DNA of 64,000 nt from Atherix ibis (GCA_958298945.1 OY282606.1:71721622-71785621); one strand, 5' to 3'; positions 1 to 10,043 are shown, numbered from the stretch's first letter. Translations and numbers: made by a program. The notes: generated by a model from the sequence alone, not told the origin.

Positions 1-1160
1 TAAATTAAATTTATTATGAAGTTTTATCAAAAGCAACACTGCAAATATTTTTTGTAACAAATTGTCATATTTTGCCAATTATTACTATTACCAGACTAGC
101 AAATATATTCCGAGGTAAGTGCCAAAATTTCGGAATGAATAAATCTGTCAGGTAGTAAATTAGTATGGTTAGCGAATTGTCGAGATATGATTACGAATAA
201 TTTTAGCGGTACAATGTCATTAGACAGAAAAAGTTAAATATTGCCACGAGTTTGTTGCGTATCAATCAGTCCGTCTGACAATCTTGATAATTTTACCCTT
301 GAAACGAATAAATTTTCACATTGTCTACATTGAGCTGAGGTGACTTGTTGAATATTGTGCTGAACATTGATGACTTTGATGATATTTGCGAAAGTTCGAT
401 TCGTTCAACTGAATTGTTACGCAATCCAAATTCACCAAGCTCTCGAATCGGCGTAGAATTATTAATAAACAATGAAACAAAATATAACTACCCAGATTAT
501 TTTATAATTGTTTGGTGTTTTTTTTCCAGTCTTGCCTTATCAGTTCCATATTATTAATCGTTAGTAAAGTGCGATTCTACTTGATTTGTATATGTTTATA
601 AAGATTTTTTTTCAAAATACGAAACTTTTCCAACTAAAAGAGTGTTTAGACTATTTGTTGATTCGTTAGTAAATAAACAAAACTCTAAGACTCCATTAAA
701 AAAATTAATTATTTTCTTTCTAACTGAAATGTAAACAAATAGCTGTGCGACATTTCTAAAAGCAGTACTCTTAAACCTCACGTTCGCTAGTGTATAGTCT
801 TTTAATTAAAAAAAAAAATAAAGATGAAAGAGCCGTTTTTAAAGAAAATAAAGAATCGATAAGTCTTACTTTAAATGGTTTTAAGTTGTTATAAAAATTT
901 GCAAATTTATGTGTATATAAAGAGTGTTTAACGAATTTTCGGTATAGACATATTATTCTTATTGTTTATTAAATTTTAATTTGATTTAAGATAAAAACAC
1001 TTTCTGAAGACATAGAAGCATAATTTCAACTTGATCTGAATATAAGTACTCATAAAATGCTTTTTATTAGTTCATAATTAAATTTTTTACCAAGTAAGGA
1101 CAAAGTCAAAAACCAAATATAAAGAATAGATTTCTGTATAGTCTGCTCCATTATTTAAAA
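1..1160. other. AT-rich sequence, no gene recognised
   Basis: The short open frames here show no recognisable domain, and no splice-consistent exon chain or transposon terminus was found. Homopolymer A/T runs are common. I see nothing supportable. Confidence 0.5.
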
Positions 1161-1226
1161 GTTGTTGAGACTATAGTCATTAGTGTGCTGGACTACATCC
1201 AAAAAATCGTGCGTTCGAATTCCACT
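1161..1226 (+). repeat. tRNA-like fossil (possible SINE head)
   Basis: A D-arm/A-box-like stretch (tagtcattagtgtgctgg, from about 1175) is followed by a possible anticodon stem-loop and then by a B-box-like gcgttcgaattcc at about 1211-1223. The order and spacing fit a tRNA or the head of a tRNA-derived SINE. The acceptor stem does not close, so this is not a functional tRNA. No second copy was seen in the window, so the SINE reading is inference. Confidence 0.35.
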
Positions 1227-2000
1227 GAAGTTCACTTTTCTTTCTACTTTAATTTTCTTAGCAAAAAGTACGAACAACCACCTGAAAAAGTCAAGGTCAA
1301 AGACAACAACCCGAAATGGACACACTACCTGCCACTCCTACTGAACGAAGCATGGTGTTGCACCAAACTGCACGAAAATAAGCAGTAGAATAGCTGCAGC
1401 AGTCCGATAATCTGCTAAGCAAAGACAAAAACCATGATCTTAAAACCAATTCTAATGAAGACCATTTGTTAAATAGATCCCCATATTGCCAAAGGATTGT
1501 TAATGGAAGAATATCAAATAGAAAAGAGTCTCAACCTAAAATCGTAGACGGAGCATAGAAAATGAAATTTGATATGGACGTCCGGCAAAAGCAATTTTGC
1601 TAGAAATAACTTAAAAAAATTTTAAATATTATATTTGAAGATGTTCGTATTAGAGTGGGAAGATTGGAAGATACAACATGACAATTTAAAGATACTATAC
1701 ATAATTAGAAGCACGCTGTATCAAAAGTGTTTTGAGAATGCTCACGACTTATCAAAAAGAAAAAGAAATGTGCATCCTGCGGATTCATATTTCTGCTATA
1801 CGGAGAAAATATGTTCCTACTCTACAGCCTTAGTTTAACACCCACCTTTTCGAGAATTGGATTAAAGATCTTTGTAAATTGAAAGGTGCGATAAGCGGGG
1901 AGTTCGGTTTAGGTCTGTTGAATCGAATAATTTCAGACATCCCGATTTCACAGCGAGATCCTCCAATTAGGTGCTATCAAAATTATTTGCGCGTCTTCGA
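1227..2000. other. No gene recognised
   Basis: Short open frames only, with no recognisable family. The stretch ends at the poly(T) (poly(A) on the minus strand) of the neighbouring LINE. Confidence 0.45.
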
Positions 2001-2079
2001 CTTTTTTTTTTTTTTTTTTTTTTTTATTTGACAGGTTTTCATCTCTATGTTACACATAGACATGAGAACACAGTCACTC

Positions 2080-5043
2080 CTATGGAGCATATAGCGGCAC
2101 TAGAGCCTCTGTGAACTCTCTCCATCTGCTTCTGTCCTGAGCGAGCCTTTTTACTTCCGACCATGATTTGCCAGTTTGTTGTTGTTCGCGCTCGACTGAT
2201 CTTCTCCAAGTGGTTCTTGGACGTCCTCTGCTGCGATTGCCCTGTGGGTTCCAATCTAGTGCCATCCTTGCTATGTCCGTAGGTGGTTTTCGCAAGGTGT
2301 GGCCAATCCAACTCCATTTCCTGCGTTTGATGTTATCTAGCAGGGGTATTTGCTTCGTGAGAAGAAGCAGCTCATCGTTCGTTATCCAGTTCGGCCAGAA
2401 GATCTTACTTATGCGTCTCAAGCATCTGTTCACAAATGCCTGTGGCTTGCGAGTCGTGCTGACTGTTACTTTCCATGTTTCGCAGCCGTACAGCAGGACT
2501 GGCTTGACGTTTGAGTTGAATATTCGAAGTTTGAGTGCTATGGAGAGATGATTGGAACGCCATACGTTCCCAAGTGAGGTGTACGCTTGTCGCGCCTTGT
2601 TGATGCGCGTTTGGATGTCTATTTCAGTTCCACCATCCTTGCTGAGCATGCTGCCAAGGTAACAGAACTTTTCGACATCTTCGACTTGGGTACCGTGTAG
2701 CATCAAGGGTCTCTCGCAGGTGGCGCCGACACGCATCAATTTGGTCTTTTTGATGTTGATTCTCATCCCAACTTTTTCTGCGTTGGAGGCCAGTGCATTC
2801 AGTTTCTCCTGAATGCCGTTGAAGGTGTGGGACATGAGGCATATGTCGTCGGCGTAGTCCAGGTCGTGGAGCTTCTCACGCAGTGTCCACTGTATACCGT
2901 TGCTGGCTGTGCTGTTCGTGCGTTGAAGAACTTGGTCTAGGGCGATTATGAAGAGGATAGGCGAGATTATGCAACCCTGCCTGACTCCTCTCGAGATGTT
3001 GAATGTATCGCTGTTTCGTCCTTTGAGACGCACTCTACACGGGGCCTCGCGGTATAGTTCTCGGATTAGATCGATTATGGCCTGCGGGATGCCTAGTTCA
3101 GCCAGAGCACTCCAGATGGCGTCGCGAGAAATCATGTCGAAGGCTCTTTCGAAGTCAACGAAGAGAAGATAGAGCGGGCTGTTCCATTCGTTCGACTGTT
3201 CAATGATCATTCTTAGGCTGTTGATGTGATCAATACAGGAGCGGTTTGGTCTAAATCCAGACTGCTCGTTGCGGAGGGCACTTTCCACTGTTGGAGTGAT
3301 GCGAGTCAGGATGATTGATGCGATTAGTTTCTGGATGGTGTTCAGCAGCGTGATTCCCCTCCAATTTTTGCAATCGCCAAGGTCACCTTTCTTCGGGATG
3401 GTGATAATTACTCCTTCTTTCCAGCTGTCCGGGAAGTGGCATTGTGTCCAGGCTTTTACGATTATAGGATGCAACAGCGAGGCCAGAAGTGGCGGGTCAA
3501 ACTTCAGAACTTCTGGGGCCAGGTTGTCAGGTCCGGGTGCTTTGCTGTTCTTAAGCTTGTTGATTGCTGTTGTGATCTCCGTAATCGTAGGTGGTGTTGT
3601 TGGGATGGATCTTTGTGGGTTTCTGCGCATCACTGTAGGAGGAGGATGGAAATCTGGAGCTATTGGAAGGGATTCTGAGAAGAATTCCTTCCAGCGGTCG
3701 AGTTGTTCTTCATCCGTGGGGAGAGTTTGACCGTCTTTGTCCTTAAGTGGTGGCAGTGAGGGTGTTATTCTTCCGGATAGTTTGCGAATTGATGCATAGA
3801 CACTGCGGATATCGCTCCGGTGTGCAGCGGCTTCTGCTTCGCTCGCTATTTCGTTGAAGTAGTTCCTCTTGTCATTCCTTGCCATGCGTTTGACCATCTT
3901 TTGAGCAAGGTCGTACCTCGTCTGTAGATGGTGCCTTTCCTCGCGAGTTTGAGCAGTTTGGAGTAGACCTTTCAGCTTTCTTCGTTTTCCTATTTGAGTC
4001 CAGGTTGACTCGCGGATCCACTCTTTCCTCTTGTAGTTCCGAAAGCCCGTTGCTTCCTCTGCAGCGGACTTTAGTTTGCCCAGTAGAGAAGGCCATGTCA
4101 GCCTTTCGGCATTGTGGCTAACTTCCTCCAGCTTGTTCGCAAATACCTCGGCTGTCTCTGGATTCTGCAGGCGTTGGATGTCGTGCCTGCGTTCTGCGCG
4201 ATCTTGTCGTTTCTTGGTTGCCGCAGGCCTTAGTCTGACCACCCCAAGTAACAGCTGATGGTCGCTGTATATGTCAGCTCCTCGGATTGTCTTGACGTCC
4301 AGTAGCGATCCGAGGAATTTTTTGCTTATTAGGATGTGGTCTATCTGGTTGCGGGTCACGCGATCCGGAGACTGCCAGGTGTATTTGTGGATGTTCTTGT
4401 GAGGAAACTTGGTGCCACCGATGAATAGCTGATGAGTTGAGCAGAGGTCAGTGAGACGGTTCCCGTTGTCATTTCCCTCTGCATGAAGGCTGTGTGTTCC
4501 AATGATCGAGCGAAGATCAGTGTTGTCCCGGCCTATTTTAGCGTTAAAATCGCCCATTACAATTTTTATGTCGCTCTTCGGGGCAGATTGAATGCACGTC
4601 TCTAATTGGTGGTAGAAGGCTTCTTTATTGGCGTCATCATCTACTTCAGTTGGGGCATAGCATTGCACGATGGTGATGTTTCGGAACTTCGAGTGGAACC
4701 TGGCTGTTAGAAGGCGGTCGGAGACCGGTTTGTAGCCCATGAGAGATCTCTCTGCGTTGGCTGATAGGATTAATCCGACTCCACAGTGATGTCCACTGTC
4801 GTTGCCGCTGTAGATGAAGTGTTCACCCGTCTGTGTTGCGAGGATTCCTTGATGTTTCCACCTTGTTTCGGAGATTCCCAGTATGTCGAGATTGTAGCGT
4901 CGCATTTCGGAAGTAGCTTGCGCCAGACGAGAAGTTTGGGAGAGAGTTCGCACGTTCCAGGTACCTATTCGGGTTGTTCGGTGAAAGCCAAATGTCGTTT
5001 TGCCTGATGTGTTGTCCGGTTGATTACTCTTGTGCTGTTTCAT
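2080..5043 (-). CDS. LINE polyprotein: APE endonuclease plus reverse transcriptase
   Basis: An uninterrupted 987-residue ORF. Residues 25-265 form an exonuclease/endonuclease/phosphatase domain: TWNVRT at 28-33, ISETRW with Glu59, MGDFNA with Asp165 and Asn167, QIDHIL with Asp235/His236, and the terminal SDH at 260-262. These are the metal-binding and catalytic signatures of LINE APE endonucleases. Residues about 480-800 form the reverse transcriptase: KAPGPD at 501-506, FVDFERAFD with catalytic Asp630, RGVRQGCIISP at 685-695, and YADD at 730-733. The C-terminal region (about 905-950) has the WIGHTLRK and RGRPRTTWRR motifs usual in RTE/BovB-like proteins, often annotated as craniofacial development protein 2-like. 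All key residues are present and there are no stops or frameshifts, so the copy could be active. The Met at 5043 is chosen because it is the first in frame and lies about 140 bp after the head. Exact clade assignment is inference. Confidence 0.9.
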   Translation of the reverse strand: MKQHKSNQPDNTSGKTTFGFHRTTRIGTWNVRTLSQTSRLAQATSEMRRYNLDILGISETRWKHQGILATQTGEHFIYSGNDSGHHCGVGLILSANAERSLMGYKPVSDRLLTARFHSKFRNITIVQCYAPTEVDDDANKEAFYHQLETCIQSAPKSDIKIVMGDFNAKIGRDNTDLRSIIGTHSLHAEGNDNGNRLTDLCSTHQLFIGGTKFPHKNIHKYTWQSPDRVTRNQIDHILISKKFLGSLLDVKTIRGADIYSDHQLLLGVVRLRPAATKKRQDRAERRHDIQRLQNPETAEVFANKLEEVSHNAERLTWPSLLGKLKSAAEEATGFRNYKRKEWIRESTWTQIGKRRKLKGLLQTAQTREERHHLQTRYDLAQKMVKRMARNDKRNYFNEIASEAEAAAHRSDIRSVYASIRKLSGRITPSLPPLKDKDGQTLPTDEEQLDRWKEFFSESLPIAPDFHPPPTVMRRNPQRSIPTTPPTITEITTAINKLKNSKAPGPDNLAPEVLKFDPPLLASLLHPIIVKAWTQCHFPDSWKEGVIITIPKKGDLGDCKNWRGITLLNTIQKLIASIILTRITPTVESALRNEQSGFRPNRSCIDHINSLRMIIEQSNEWNSPLYLLFVDFERAFDMISRDAIWSALAELGIPQAIIDLIRELYREAPCRVRLKGRNSDTFNISRGVRQGCIISPILFIIALDQVLQRTNSTASNGIQWTLREKLHDLDYADDICLMSHTFNGIQEKLNALASNAEKVGMRINIKKTKLMRVGATCERPLMLHGTQVEDVEKFCYLGSMLSKDGGTEIDIQTRINKARQAYTSLGNVWRSNHLSIALKLRIFNSNVKPVLLYGCETWKVTVSTTRKPQAFVNRCLRRISKIFWPNWITNDELLLLTKQIPLLDNIKRRKWSWIGHTLRKPPTDIARMALDWNPQGNRSRGRPRTTWRRSVEREQQQTGKSWSEVKRLAQDRSRWREFTEALVPLYAP

Positions 5044-5180
5044 GATAAGATGTTTTTCTTATGGCTTGCGGCTTATCAGGCCAGCGAAGCAACCCCCAGT
5101 GACGTTGGGGGACCCTACGGACTACATATGGAAGGCTTGTAGTCGGCCTCTCACCCCGGCACCAATGCCGAGATGGCGGC

Positions 5181-5199
5181 AGCGGGAATCGAACCCGCT
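5181..5199 (-). promoter_or_regulatory. tRNA-type T arm / B box in the LINE leader
   Basis: On the minus strand this reads agcgggttcgattcccgct. A perfect GCGGG/CCCGC stem encloses a seven-base TTCGATT loop, and the core GGTTCGATTCC matches the Pol III B-box consensus exactly. It lies directly downstream of the 5S-like segment. A Pol III role is inference from the motif. Confidence 0.6.
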
Positions 5200-5203
5200 A
5201 ACC

Positions 5204-5318
5204 TACCTGCGACGCGCGGTTTACGAAGTGGTCACCCATCCGAGTACTAACCACGCCCAGTCCTGCTTAACTTCGGTGATCTTACGAGAGCCGGTGGATC
5301 CAGGATGGCACGGTCGCA
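5204..5318 (-). repeat. 5S rRNA-derived head of the LINE
   Basis: About 115 bp on the minus strand align end to end with insect 5S rRNA (about 120 nt). It contains ctctcgtaagatcaccgaag, then the box-A-like aagttaagcaggactggg, then the box-C-like ggttagtactcggatgggtg, and ends in a ccgcgcgtcgcagg that corresponds to the 5S 3' end. Substitutions show it is not a functional 5S gene. 5S-derived heads are known in SINE3-type SINEs. Here the head is followed by a complete LINE rather than a short SINE body. It could alternatively be an independent 5S-derived repeat that the LINE landed beside. Confidence 0.8.
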
Positions 5319-5718
5319 GATTACCATAAATTTAGCCTGGTGATCGTGATGGCGATATAAGATTCGCCAAATATTATTCCAAGGACCCGCTCTTTCAAAG
5401 TGAATAAGAGTTCGTAAAGGGTTTTTAAGATGCAAGTCTCTAAAGAAGAATTAGGTTCTGTACAGTAAAAGCTTTAACTTATATAAACAAAGCACTTATA
5501 TCAATAAGGAACCATGATAGGAAAACTGAAAAGTAAATTATTAGTAAAATTATCCAGGGCCGGTTTAGAACTTTTCAATAAGGGAAGGTCCAAAAATTTC
5601 ATTCCTTCGATGGGTTATTTGAATTTAAAATGTCAAATTTTTGAACCTCCTAGTACTGTCTATAAAATTGAACCAACGATAGCAGCGTAATTACAATAAC
5701 TAATATTTATAATAATGC
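5319..5718. other. Spacer between LINE and mariner
   Basis: AT-rich sequence with no recognisable coding or repeat signature. It ends at the TA target dinucleotide of the mariner at 5721. Confidence 0.5.
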
Positions 5719-5720
5719 TA

Positions 5721-6990
5721 TTGGGTTGTTCTGAAAGTAATTTCGCTTTTTGTTGTTGATAAAAATGAAAGACGATTTTCTTATAGTGAATTAATATTTT
5801 ATTCAATTAAATTTCATCCAGTCTGATCCGATACCCTTTGCGATCTTTCTGGCAGTAGCATGATTCCACGCTCATAAAATTTTGGTTCTTTGCTGGCAAA
5901 AAACTGATCCAAGTGATTTTTGACATCCTCATTTGAATTAAACGTTTTACCATCTAAACAATTTAGTAGAGACTGGAACAAATGATAATCGGAAGGTGTT
6001 AGGTCTGGCGAGTATGGTGGGTGTGGCAGTATATCACATCCAAGCTCTAGAAGCTTTTGCCGAGTGGTCAAACTTGTATGTTGTTTCATATTATCCTGTT
6101 TTAACACTATACCTTTCCTGTTGACCAATTGTGAGCTTTTTTCTTTAAGTGAATCATTCAATTTGTCCAACTGATAATAGTAGACTTCAGAATTGATCGT
6201 TGTGTTGCTCGGTAGAAACTTAAAATAAATGATTCCTTTGAAATTCCACCAAACAGATAGCATAACCTTTTTTTGATGAATATTGGCTTTCGAAGTGCTT
6301 TGATCCGGTTCATCTTTTCTACTCCAGGATCTTTTGCGCTTAACATTGTTGTAGACAACCCATTTCTCGTCCCCAATGATGATACGCGCCAAAAATGGAT
6401 CGTTTTCTTGGCACTTGAGAAGGAAATTACAAACGTCAATGCGACCGCACAATTTTTTTCCGTAAGAAAATAGGGAACCCATTTGTCAAGATTTGAGATT
6501 AAACCTACCCGTTTCAAATGATAATGAAAGTTAGAATTCGATAAATTTAATCTCTCAGCGATCTCACGAGTTGTTCTTCGCCGGTTTGCATCAATTAATG
6601 CCTTTATTGTGTCTTCATCAGCTTCAACTGGCCTTCCAGAATGTGATGCATCTTCGAGATCAAAATTGCCGGACCGAAATTTTGCAAACCAGTTTTGGCA
6701 CTGGTGCTCACTTAACACATCTTTTTCATACATATCGGAAAATTTCTGTCTTGCTTGAACAACATTTTTTTTTTCTATAGTAAAAAAGTAAAATATGCCG
6801 AAAATGTTGTTTTTCACTTTCCAAAAGGGTACCAACCAAAAACTACTATGCAGAATCAATCGAATTTTTTCACACGCAAGCCTTGCTGTCAGCTGTCAAA
6901 ATACATGTGATTATGCGGCTTAAATGTGAAGTTGGTTGTGAAAAAATACAATTAAGTTCTCTGTTGGGAATTACTTTTCGAACAACCCAA
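5721..6990 (-). mobile_element. Complete mariner element with TIRs and TA target duplication
   Basis: The termini are near-perfect inverted repeats: ttgggttgttctgaaagtaa on the left and, reverse-complemented from the right end, ttgggttgttcgaaaagtaa. Both ends abut TA (5719-5720 and 6991-6992). The length of about 1270 bp is normal for mariner. It carries a frameshifted transposase on the minus strand and sits about 400 bp from another complete mariner of a different lineage. Confidence 0.9.
5814..6859 (-). pseudogene. Mariner transposase, frameshifted (mellifera/cecropia-like)
   Basis: Two overlapping minus-strand frames make up the protein. The N-terminal frame (6859-6158) has the paired helix-turn-helix region (HQCQNWFAKFRSGNFDLED, GRPVEADED, TTREIAERL) and the linker DKWVPY. 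The C-terminal frame (6482-5814) has IIGDEKWVVY (first catalytic Asp), a second motif LKQDNMKQHTS where most relatives have HDNARPH, and the third motif HPPYSPDLTPSDYHLF. The frame break falls near 6470-6480. Another small frame disturbance is likely at the extreme N terminus, where the hydrophobic start does not match the family. The copy is dead as it stands but only slightly decayed. Confidence 0.88.
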
Positions 6991-6992
6991 TA

Positions 6993-7392
6993 ATTTTCAT
7001 TGCGTATTATTAAGAAAACATTAACTAAGGCAGCCTTCTTTAAACGAAATCTGCCCCGCGAATTTATATGGCTGGCTTTCCACAATGAATAACAATAAAA
7101 TATTATGGATTATTTAAGATGACTCAAATCTAGATATTAAAGGAAAGCACAAAGGAAGACGAAAATGAAGCTTAGTACTTAAAAAAAGGTAACCGTAAGG
7201 ATGCTCAAATATGGTTAACCTTATGACCCTTACATACACTACAAACATTTAAAAAAATTGTACATCCTCGAGAATAGAATAACTGCACTCAGTTAAGTAA
7301 ACCGAAAATAATTTAAAAATTGTACCAACATATGGTGTCATAAGAAATAATTTTATATTTATGAAAATCACCTTACTATGTACGTAGAAATA
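6993..7392. other. Spacer between two mariner elements
   Basis: AT-rich, with no coding signature recognised. It includes the TA that flanks the first mariner and runs to the TA at the left end of the second. Confidence 0.45.
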
Positions 7393-8658
7393 TATATTTC
7401 TGGCCTAGGCAACACTAAGTGTTGCCAGGTGCGATCTGACATTTCCATTGGAAAGTTTGACATTTTTTAGCATAAACGTACTCAGAACGTTTTGACGTAC
7501 GACTATCATTTGTGTTGTTTACAGTGACTTGAAAAAATCAATTTGGCAAAAAAATGGAATTAACTCGTGAACATTTTCGTGCGATCATTTTTCACAACTT
7601 TCGACGTGGATTATCACGACAAGAGTGCATCGATGAACTTAAATCTTTGTATGGCTATGAAGCACCATCCTATAGCACTGTGAAAAACTGGTACAACGAA
7701 TTCAATCGTGGCCGACGCTCGCTCAAAGACGAATTCCGTGAAGGTCGTCCAAAAACAGCCGTTGTTCCAGAAAACATCGATGCCGTACGTGAACTGATAA
7801 TGCAAGACCGTCATGTGACATACCGTGAGATAGAGGCATGCCTAGGCATTTCTCCCACCAGCATACATTCGATATTGCATGAACACCTGGCCGTAAAAAA
7901 GGTTTGTTCTCGTTGGATCCCGCACAATTTGACAATCGCTCAAAAAAAGGCTCGTGTGGATTGGTGTAAAGAAATGCTGAAAAAATACGATCGCGGTGCT
8001 TCAAAAGACGTTTATAAGATCGTCACAGGTGACGAATCATGGATCTATGCGTATGAGCCCGAAACAAAACAGCAATCGACCGTGTGGGTCTTCCAAGACG
8101 AGTCAAATCCAACGAAAGTTGTTCGTGGAAGAAGCACTTCGAAGCAAATGGTCGCTTGTTTCTTTGGCAAAACTGGTCATGTGGCGACTGTTCCGCTTGT
8201 GCAACGTAGGACGGTCAATTCTGAGTGGTACACCACCATTTGTTTGCCTGAAGTCTTCGGAGAAATTCGAAAAACGAACAAGAGAAGTCGAATCATTGTG
8301 CACCATGACAATGCGAGCTCTCACACATCGGCTCAAACCAGCGCCTTTTTGACCGGACAAAACGTCGAATTGATGGGTCATCCTCCGTACAGCCCTGACT
8401 TGGCACCCAATGACTTCTTTTTATTCCCACACATCAAGAAAAAAATGCGTGGTCAACGATTTTCGTCGCCAGAAGATGCTGTTGAAGCATTCAAAAACCA
8501 TGTTTTGGAGGTGTCTCAATCGGAGTGGAAAAAGTGCTTCGAAAATTGGTTTGAGCGCATGCAAAAGTGTATAAATCTTGATGGAGAATATTTTGAAAAA
8601 CAATAAAACCTTTTTCGTTGATAAATATTCGCATTTTCATTATTAGGCCAGAAATATA
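7393..8658 (+). mobile_element. Complete mariner element with intact transposase
   Basis: The ends carry the inverted repeat tatatttctggccta (left from 7393; right as its reverse complement, ending about 8658) in a TATATA context, so the TA target duplication is present but the boundary is uncertain by about two bases. TIR similarity stops after about 16 bp, shorter than the usual 28. Just inside the left end, ggcaacact and agtgttgcc (7408-7426) form a perfect 9-bp hairpin with a one-base loop. Length is about 1266 bp with a single intact ORF. Confidence 0.88.
7554..8606 (+). CDS. Mariner transposase, apparently intact (DD34D)
   Basis: A 350-residue ORF, the normal size for mariner transposases. 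Residues 1-110 hold two helix-turn-helix motifs that bind the TIR, with the GRP hook at 64-66. The linker WIPHNL at 121-126 replaces the usual WVPHEL. The catalytic aspartates are Asp160 (VTGDESWIY), Asp252 (VHHDNASSHT) and Asp287 (YSPDLAPNDFFLF); the last two are separated by 34 residues, giving DD34D. There are no stops or frameshifts, and the ATG at 7554 lies about 160 bp inside the left TIR. It is clearly divergent from the neighbouring transposases; I cannot name the subfamily with confidence. Cut-and-paste activity at TA sites is known for the family; activity of this copy is inference. Confidence 0.95.
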   Translation: MELTREHFRAIIFHNFRRGLSRQECIDELKSLYGYEAPSYSTVKNWYNEFNRGRRSLKDEFREGRPKTAVVPENIDAVRELIMQDRHVTYREIEACLGISPTSIHSILHEHLAVKKVCSRWIPHNLTIAQKKARVDWCKEMLKKYDRGASKDVYKIVTGDESWIYAYEPETKQQSTVWVFQDESNPTKVVRGRSTSKQMVACFFGKTGHVATVPLVQRRTVNSEWYTTICLPEVFGEIRKTNKRSRIIVHHDNASSHTSAQTSAFLTGQNVELMGHPPYSPDLAPNDFFLFPHIKKKMRGQRFSSPEDAVEAFKNHVLEVSQSEWKKCFENWFERMQKCINLDGEYFEKQ

Positions 8659-8660
8659 TA

Positions 8661-9117
8661 TAGTAGCCCACGTATATGTTCATTTTTAAAAACAAACAAA
8701 AATATTATTCCACTTTGTAACTGACAACAAGTAAAAATAGACATAATATGAGACGTTTTGATAACATTTGAACTCAAAATATGTCGTTTGATTATAGTCA
8801 TTAAGAATTTCAATAAAAATTGCAAGAATTATATATTGTCTGTAGGCGGAAAATAATCGTTTAATGTTGTGACAAATAATTATTGGTAGATTATGAAGGT
8901 GAAAAAAGAGCAACATTTCAAAATAATGATTTATTGAAAATTAGAAAAACTTTTAGGATATTGTTTTAAAAATTGTTTTTGAAATGGAGGGACTATTTGA
9001 GTTTTGGAAAACCGTTGCAATCCCGCCTTTCAGACATCTGTTACGCGTCAAGGTCTTCTAATTAGATCTTTCCAACAGAACTCGTACATCTTGGCCAATA
9101 AAATCGCTTTATTTAAA
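8661..9117. other. No gene recognised
   Basis: AT-rich sequence between the intact mariner and a truncated transposon remnant. Nothing recognisable. Confidence 0.4.
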
Positions 9118-10041
9118 ACAGTAATTTATATTTTATTGATTGATTATATGGTCCTGAACATAATGTATGGAATATTATGTCGGTCAAATGGCCCCCACCT
9201 GTGGCCGCGTCGTAAAGGCGAGCTCTTTTAAGCACATTTCCGCAGACTTATAGTGTTATTTCAGCAATTTCGTTCCAAATGTTGTCCTCAAGCACTGAGG
9301 TTGTGGTTGGTTTATTAGTGTACACCTTTTGCTTCAAGTACCCTATTACTAAGAAATCGGAATGGTTCAAATCAGGGTGCCAGTTTTTGACATTATTCGG
9401 TCGGGAAAAATTTCTCTTAAAATTTGACGAAGAAAGTTGTCCAGCATGTCCAGATTGCTGTCACCAGTAACTGTTACAGCATTGCCTCCAGCATCCTCAA
9501 AGAAATATGGCCCAATGATGCCGCCGGCCCAAATGTCGCACCATACAGTTACTCTACGAGGGTGTAGTGGTCGTTGGTATATCAGTTGAGGGTTTTCAGT
9601 GCCCCTATAGAGGCTATTCTATTTATTAACAAAGCCACCCAAGTCGAAGTGTGCTTCGTCGCTCATATTGATTTTTTACCAAAAATTGTGGTCGTCTGTA
9701 CCGTGCTGTGAAACTCGAGCACTCCAGTCTCGTCGCCGTTCATTGTCTTTTGCCTACAGCTGTTATATGGCCCAGTTTTCGTTTTATCTCCCAGTTTATG
9801 CATATTTTCAAAACTATTCATTACACGCTGAAGGGTTGAGTCATGTAACGTTCTCCCCGTATTCACAAATGAACAATTATTTAAATAAAATGTTTTAGTA
9901 ATTACAACATGTTGCGACGTTGGATGTTTCATAATAAATCGTTATCGACCACTCTCTACGACTGCCAAATGACAACAGACAAATGTCATCCAAACCAAAA
10001 TTGTTGCCAAACAAAATCAACCTTGAACATAAAAAGGACCC
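9118..10041 (-). mobile_element. Decayed Tc1/mariner-superfamily element (family T1)
   Basis: Minus-strand remnants of an HTH plus DDE transposase can be read in pieces: an N-terminal block (about 9932-9800), then SDEAHFDLGGFVNK near 9660, then PLHPRRVTVWCDIWAGGIIG at about 9580-9520, then VTVTGDSNLDMLDNFL. The right terminus at about 10041 (reading inward as agggtcctttttatgttc) resembles the better preserved ends of the copies at 38617-39824 and 49103, and is followed by TA. The left end is truncated near 9118, where similarity to the 38.7-kb copy stops. Many stops and frameshifts; a fossil. Confidence 0.75.
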
Positions 10042-10043
10042 TA

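Larger units (their letters stand above)
2001..5318 (-). mobile_element. Full-length RTE/BovB-like LINE with 5S-rRNA-derived 5' head
   Basis: On the minus strand the element reads: a 5S rRNA-like head (5318-5204), a tRNA-like T arm (5199-5181), about 140 bp of leader, one long ORF (5043-2080), a short 3' UTR, and a 24-base poly(A) tail seen as T at 2002-2025. The poly(A) tail and APE-RT protein identify a target-primed non-LTR retrotransposon. There is no separate ORF1, as in RTE-type elements. GC content is clearly higher than in the surroundings, consistent with a recent arrival. No target-site duplication was obvious, so the exact 5' end is set by the end of 5S similarity and could be a few bases off. 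Confidence 0.85.

Noticed and set aside
2168..4258. Plus-strand and out-of-frame minus-strand ORFs of 60-153 codons
   Set aside because: Shadows of the 987-residue LINE ORF in a GC-richer segment.
5030..5329. Functional 5S rRNA gene
   Set aside because: Substitutions and small deletions relative to insect 5S, and the segment is fused to a LINE leader.
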